Source: Pseudomonas jessenii
Lineage (GTDB): Bacteria > Pseudomonadota > Gammaproteobacteria > Pseudomonadales > Pseudomonadaceae
Length of the DNA: 64,000 nucleotides
Direction: 5' to 3'
NCBI RefSeq assembly: GCF_002236115.1
Contig: NZ_NIWT01000001.1
Coordinates: 1-64,000, forward strand
Made by a program: the position numbers and the translations under genes. Below are positions 61,636 to 64,000 of this stretch, piece after piece. Every line of letters starts with the position of its first letter. Within the stretch, counting starts at the first letter, position 1. The notes beneath the pieces are model-generated. The model ran no database searches. It saw only the letters and a program-made list of their open reading frames with translations, and was not told the origin of the DNA.

Positions 61636-61696
61636 GACTGCAAAAATATCCTTTGTCCGGTCGGAGATCAGGGTGATAGCTTTTGGTCAAGTGGAA

Positions 61697-61721
61697 CTGA
61701 TGAATTTATGACACTAATCAG
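61697..61721. promoter_or_regulatory. Possible LysR operator before the second transketolase
   Basis: CTGAT ... ATCAG arms with a 15-bp spacer lie in the LysR-transketolase intergenic DNA. The arms are short, so this is a weak candidate. Confidence 0.3.
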
Positions 61722-61753
61722 TGGCCAATTTCAACAAGCACGCAGGAACGATA

Positions 61754-62623
61754 ATGACAATAATTCCTCAAGACGCCGAAGCGGTTTCCCCGCTCCAGCG
61801 CGTTGCATATCACGCATGGCGGATCCGCCGCTTTGCTCTGCGCATGGGTGAAGTCCAAGGGCAGGGCTATGTGGGCCAAGCATTAGGATGGGCCGATGTG
61901 CTGGCTGTTGCTTATTGCCATGCCATGAAGATTCGTCCGGCTGATCCGCATTGGGAAGGCCGCGACCGCTTCCTGCTCTCTCACGGCCATTACGCGATCG
62001 CTTTGTATGCCGCATTGCTCGAAGCCGAAATCATTCCCGAAAGTGAGCTGGAAACCTACGGTTCGGACGACAGCCGTCTCCCCATGTCCGGCATGGCCAC
62101 CTATACCCCTGGCATGGAAATGTCCGGTGGTTCCTTGGGCCAGGGTTTGCCAATCGGGGTCGGCATGGCTTTGGGCCTGCGCCTGAAAAACAACCCAGCG
62201 TGGGTTTTCAATTCAATGTCCGATGGCGAGTTGGATGAGGGCTCCACCTGGGAAGCCGCGCTGTCGGCGTCTCACCACAAGCTCAGCAACTTGATCGCGT
62301 TGGTTGATCTCAACAAGCAGCAGGCAGACGGTAACTCTCACGAGATTCTTGAATTCGAACCACTGGTCGACAAGTGGCAGGCATTTGGCTGGCACGTCCA
62401 GCGTGTCGATGGCAATGACCTCGCTGCGGTCGTCACCGCGTTCGACAATGCCATGTCTCTGACAGAACTCAAGCCACGGGTGATCCTGTTCGACACACTA
62501 ATGGGCAAGAGCGTTGATTTCCTCGAAACCCGCGAGAAGAACCACTTTATCCGCGTTGACCAAGACGAGTGGCAAGCCGCGCTGAGCGTGCTTGATGCCA
62601 ACTATGAGAAGGGGGGCTTCTAA
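61754..62623 (+). CDS. Split transketolase, N-terminal subunit (copy 2)
   Basis: ATG 61754 with CAGGA upstream gives 289 residues; the frame starts 11 codons earlier. Thiamine diphosphate motif SDGELDEGSTWEA ... VDLNKQQ, with K replacing the second N of the copy-1 motif (VDVNNQQ). Long stretches match copy 1 at 39984, such as GSDDSRLPMSGMATYTPGME. It is followed one base later by the C-terminal subunit gene. Having a second, inverted copy suggests different substrates or a duplicated locus. Confidence 0.85.
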   Translation: MTIIPQDAEAVSPLQRVAYHAWRIRRFALRMGEVQGQGYVGQALGWADVLAVAYCHAMKIRPADPHWEGRDRFLLSHGHYAIALYAALLEAEIIPESELETYGSDDSRLPMSGMATYTPGMEMSGGSLGQGLPIGVGMALGLRLKNNPAWVFNSMSDGELDEGSTWEAALSASHHKLSNLIALVDLNKQQADGNSHEILEFEPLVDKWQAFGWHVQRVDGNDLAAVVTAFDNAMSLTELKPRVILFDTLMGKSVDFLETREKNHFIRVDQDEWQAALSVLDANYEKGGF

Positions 62624-62624
62624 A

Positions 62625-63626
62625 ATGGGCGCCGACGCTAACAAAAAACCACGCCTGACCACCTCTGCCATGATCGCCTCCATCGCCAGTGAGGGGCAGC
62701 GCACCGAAGCAGCTCCGTTTGGGCATGCCCTGGTCGCCGCTGCGCAGCAGGACTCCCGTATCGTTGGCATGACGGCTGACCTGTCCAAGTACACTGACCT
62801 GCATATCTTTGCTCGGGATTTCCCTGAGCGTCACTTCCAGATGGGTATGGCTGAACAGCTGCTCATGGCTGCGGCTGGCGGTATGGCCAAGGAAGGTCTT
62901 GTGCCTTTCGCGACGACCTACGCTGTGTTCGCCACTCGACGGGCTTATGACTTTATTCACCAAGTCATCGCAGAAGAAAACCTCAACGTGAAGATCTGCG
63001 CTGCACTGCCAGGCCTGACCACCGGTTACGGGCCAAGCCATCAGGCGACAGATGATCTTGCCCTGATGCGTGCCGTTCCGGGTCTAACTGTGATTGATCC
63101 CTGCGATGCGCTGGATACCGCTCAAGCGGTGGCTGAGATTGCAGCCTACAACGGGCCGGTTTATATGCGCCTGCTGCGGGGTAAGGTACCACTGGTGCTT
63201 GATCAGTATGACTATCGATTTGAGCTCGGCAAGGCGAAGCTGCTTAGGGGCGGGAAGGACGTCCTGATTATCTCCAGCGGCATCATGACGATGCGCGCCT
63301 TGGAGGTCGCTGAACTTCTGGGAGATGGCAGCGCCGACGTCGCAGTGCTTCATGTGCCGACTATCAAACCTTTGGACGAGGCGACGATCATTGAAGAGTG
63401 CCGTCGCAGCGGAAGGCTCGTCATCGTGGCCGAGAATCACAGCACTGTAGGTGGGCTAGGCGAGGCGGTTGCTTTGGCCTTGTTGAAGGCGCGAGTGCAT
63501 CCGGAGTTCAGGCAGATCGCTCTGCCGGACGCTTTCCTAGATGCCGGAGCGCTGCCCACACTGCATGATCGATACGGTATTTCGACAGCAACCATGGCCG
63601 CGAATATTCGTGTCTGGCTCGGCTGA
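62625..63626 (+). CDS. Split transketolase, C-terminal subunit (copy 2)
   Basis: ATG 62625 is one base after the previous stop; an earlier in-frame start inside the upstream gene is less likely. It shares with copy 1 ADLSKYTDLHIFA, PFATTYAVFA, GYGPSHQATDDLA and the C-terminal FLDAGALPTLHDRYGIST. It completes the enzyme with the N-terminal subunit. The next gene encodes a 3-hydroxyisobutyrate-dehydrogenase-like protein 11 bp later, so the operon runs LysR-divergent, TktN, TktC, dehydrogenase. Confidence 0.85.
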   Translation: MGADANKKPRLTTSAMIASIASEGQRTEAAPFGHALVAAAQQDSRIVGMTADLSKYTDLHIFARDFPERHFQMGMAEQLLMAAAGGMAKEGLVPFATTYAVFATRRAYDFIHQVIAEENLNVKICAALPGLTTGYGPSHQATDDLALMRAVPGLTVIDPCDALDTAQAVAEIAAYNGPVYMRLLRGKVPLVLDQYDYRFELGKAKLLRGGKDVLIISSGIMTMRALEVAELLGDGSADVAVLHVPTIKPLDEATIIEECRRSGRLVIVAENHSTVGGLGEAVALALLKARVHPEFRQIALPDAFLDAGALPTLHDRYGISTATMAANIRVWLG

Positions 63627-63637
63627 GGAGCATAACC

Positions 63638-64000
63638 ATGAAAGTCGCATTTATAGGTTTGGGTGCCATCGGCTTGCCAATGGCCGGTCAAATCAAGAAG
63701 GCCGGGCATACCGTAGCGGGTGTGGAACTGAGTGAAGCCGGGCAAGTGGCTGCTGAGGCGCAAGGCATACAGGCTACGGCAGATTGGCGGGTAGCGGTCG
63801 ATGCGGATGCGGTGGTGGTCATGGTCGCCACGCCATCGCAGCTGGCCGCGCTGGTACAGCAGTTTGATGAGGTCAGGCAAAGGCAACACTGGATCATCAT
63901 GAGTACCGTGGGCCCTGCTGCAGTCCGGGAGCAAGCAAGGAAGCTCGAAGCGAAGGGCGCAGTGGTCGTGGATGCACCTGTCACGGGTGGAGTTGCTCGC
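63638..64000 (+). CDS. 3-hydroxyisobutyrate-dehydrogenase-like NAD(P) oxidoreductase (partial)
   Basis: The frame runs off the window. It begins MKVAFIGLGAIGLPMAGQIK, the GxGxxG cofactor motif of beta-hydroxyacid dehydrogenases, and reaches VVVDAPVTGGV, the substrate-binding DAPVSGG motif. About 121 of an expected 290 residues are visible. GAGG lies before the ATG. It would oxidise a beta-hydroxy acid made by or fed to the transketolase pathway. Confidence 0.85.
   Translation, partial: MKVAFIGLGAIGLPMAGQIKKAGHTVAGVELSEAGQVAAEAQGIQATADWRVAVDADAVVVMVATPSQLAALVQQFDEVRQRQHWIIMSTVGPAAVREQARKLEAKGAVVVDAPVTGGVAR

Overview
The window looks like a Pseudomonas chromosome (fluorescens/putida-like). The evidence is a PntAA start with Pseudomonas-like sequence, a GlxA/AraC regulator beside a GabP-type permease, an OprD porin and an MvaT/MvaU-type xenogeneic silencer. 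Assignments rest on reading motifs by eye; no database search was possible.

Region 1 (1-3410) is ordinary chromosome. It holds the start of pntAA, a GlxA-family regulator and an amino-acid permease, all on the minus strand. It ends in a rho-independent terminator and the last 27 bases of a tRNA, probably tRNA-Ser, whose body is missing. This is the footprint of an element inserted at a tRNA 3' end.

Region 2 (about 3.4-37.9 kb) is a genomic island. Just inside the tRNA scar lie a tandem array with an 18-bp period (TCGA at each step) and four TACAC-GTGTA palindromes. They precede a three-gene recombinase operon: a tyrosine recombinase, a second very large tyrosine recombinase and a small helical protein. 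The layout resembles Tn554 tnpABC and, from memory, the GmtY-GmtZ-GmtX trio of Gamma-Mobile-Trio elements. The cargo reads as defence and toxin-antitoxin material: a PD-(D/E)XK nuclease with a SEC-C tail, an XRE regulator coupled to a YaaW-like zinc-ribbon protein, a metallophosphoesterase beside a divergent XRE regulator with a clear operator-like dyad, an Xre/MbcA/ParS-type antitoxin, two small paralogous genes with a shared leader, a 2207-residue Hhe-type helicase-nuclease, a membrane YobI-like P-loop NTPase, a zinc-ribbon membrane protein and a DUF2971 protein. Several cargo genes are visibly broken (DUF6035, PrlF). An MvaT-like gene closes the region.

Region 3 (37.9-64 kb) is catabolic. 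Two copies of a split transketolase, each near a related LysR gene, lie in opposite orientations at about 39-43 kb and 60.7-63.6 kb. Between them a nine-gene leftward operon (54.7 to 46.1 kb) encodes an RraA-like protein, an NTF2-like protein, alpha-ketoglutaric semialdehyde dehydrogenase, a Dabb protein, an MFS permease, a uronate-dehydrogenase-like enzyme, an enolase-superfamily dehydratase, an aldose epimerase and an OprD porin. These fit oxidative, non-phosphorylating breakdown of a sugar or uronic acid to 2-oxoglutarate. The likely local regulator is an IclR protein fused to an SMP-30/lactonase domain that appears to have lost its metal ligands. A LysE exporter/XRE-cupin/B3-B4/DHDPS-like cluster follows, and the window ends inside a 3-hydroxyisobutyrate-dehydrogenase-like gene.

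No intact tRNA-Ser, rRNA or CRISPR array is visible. The right end of the island is therefore unresolved; it may lie beyond the window, which would make the catabolic region cargo too.
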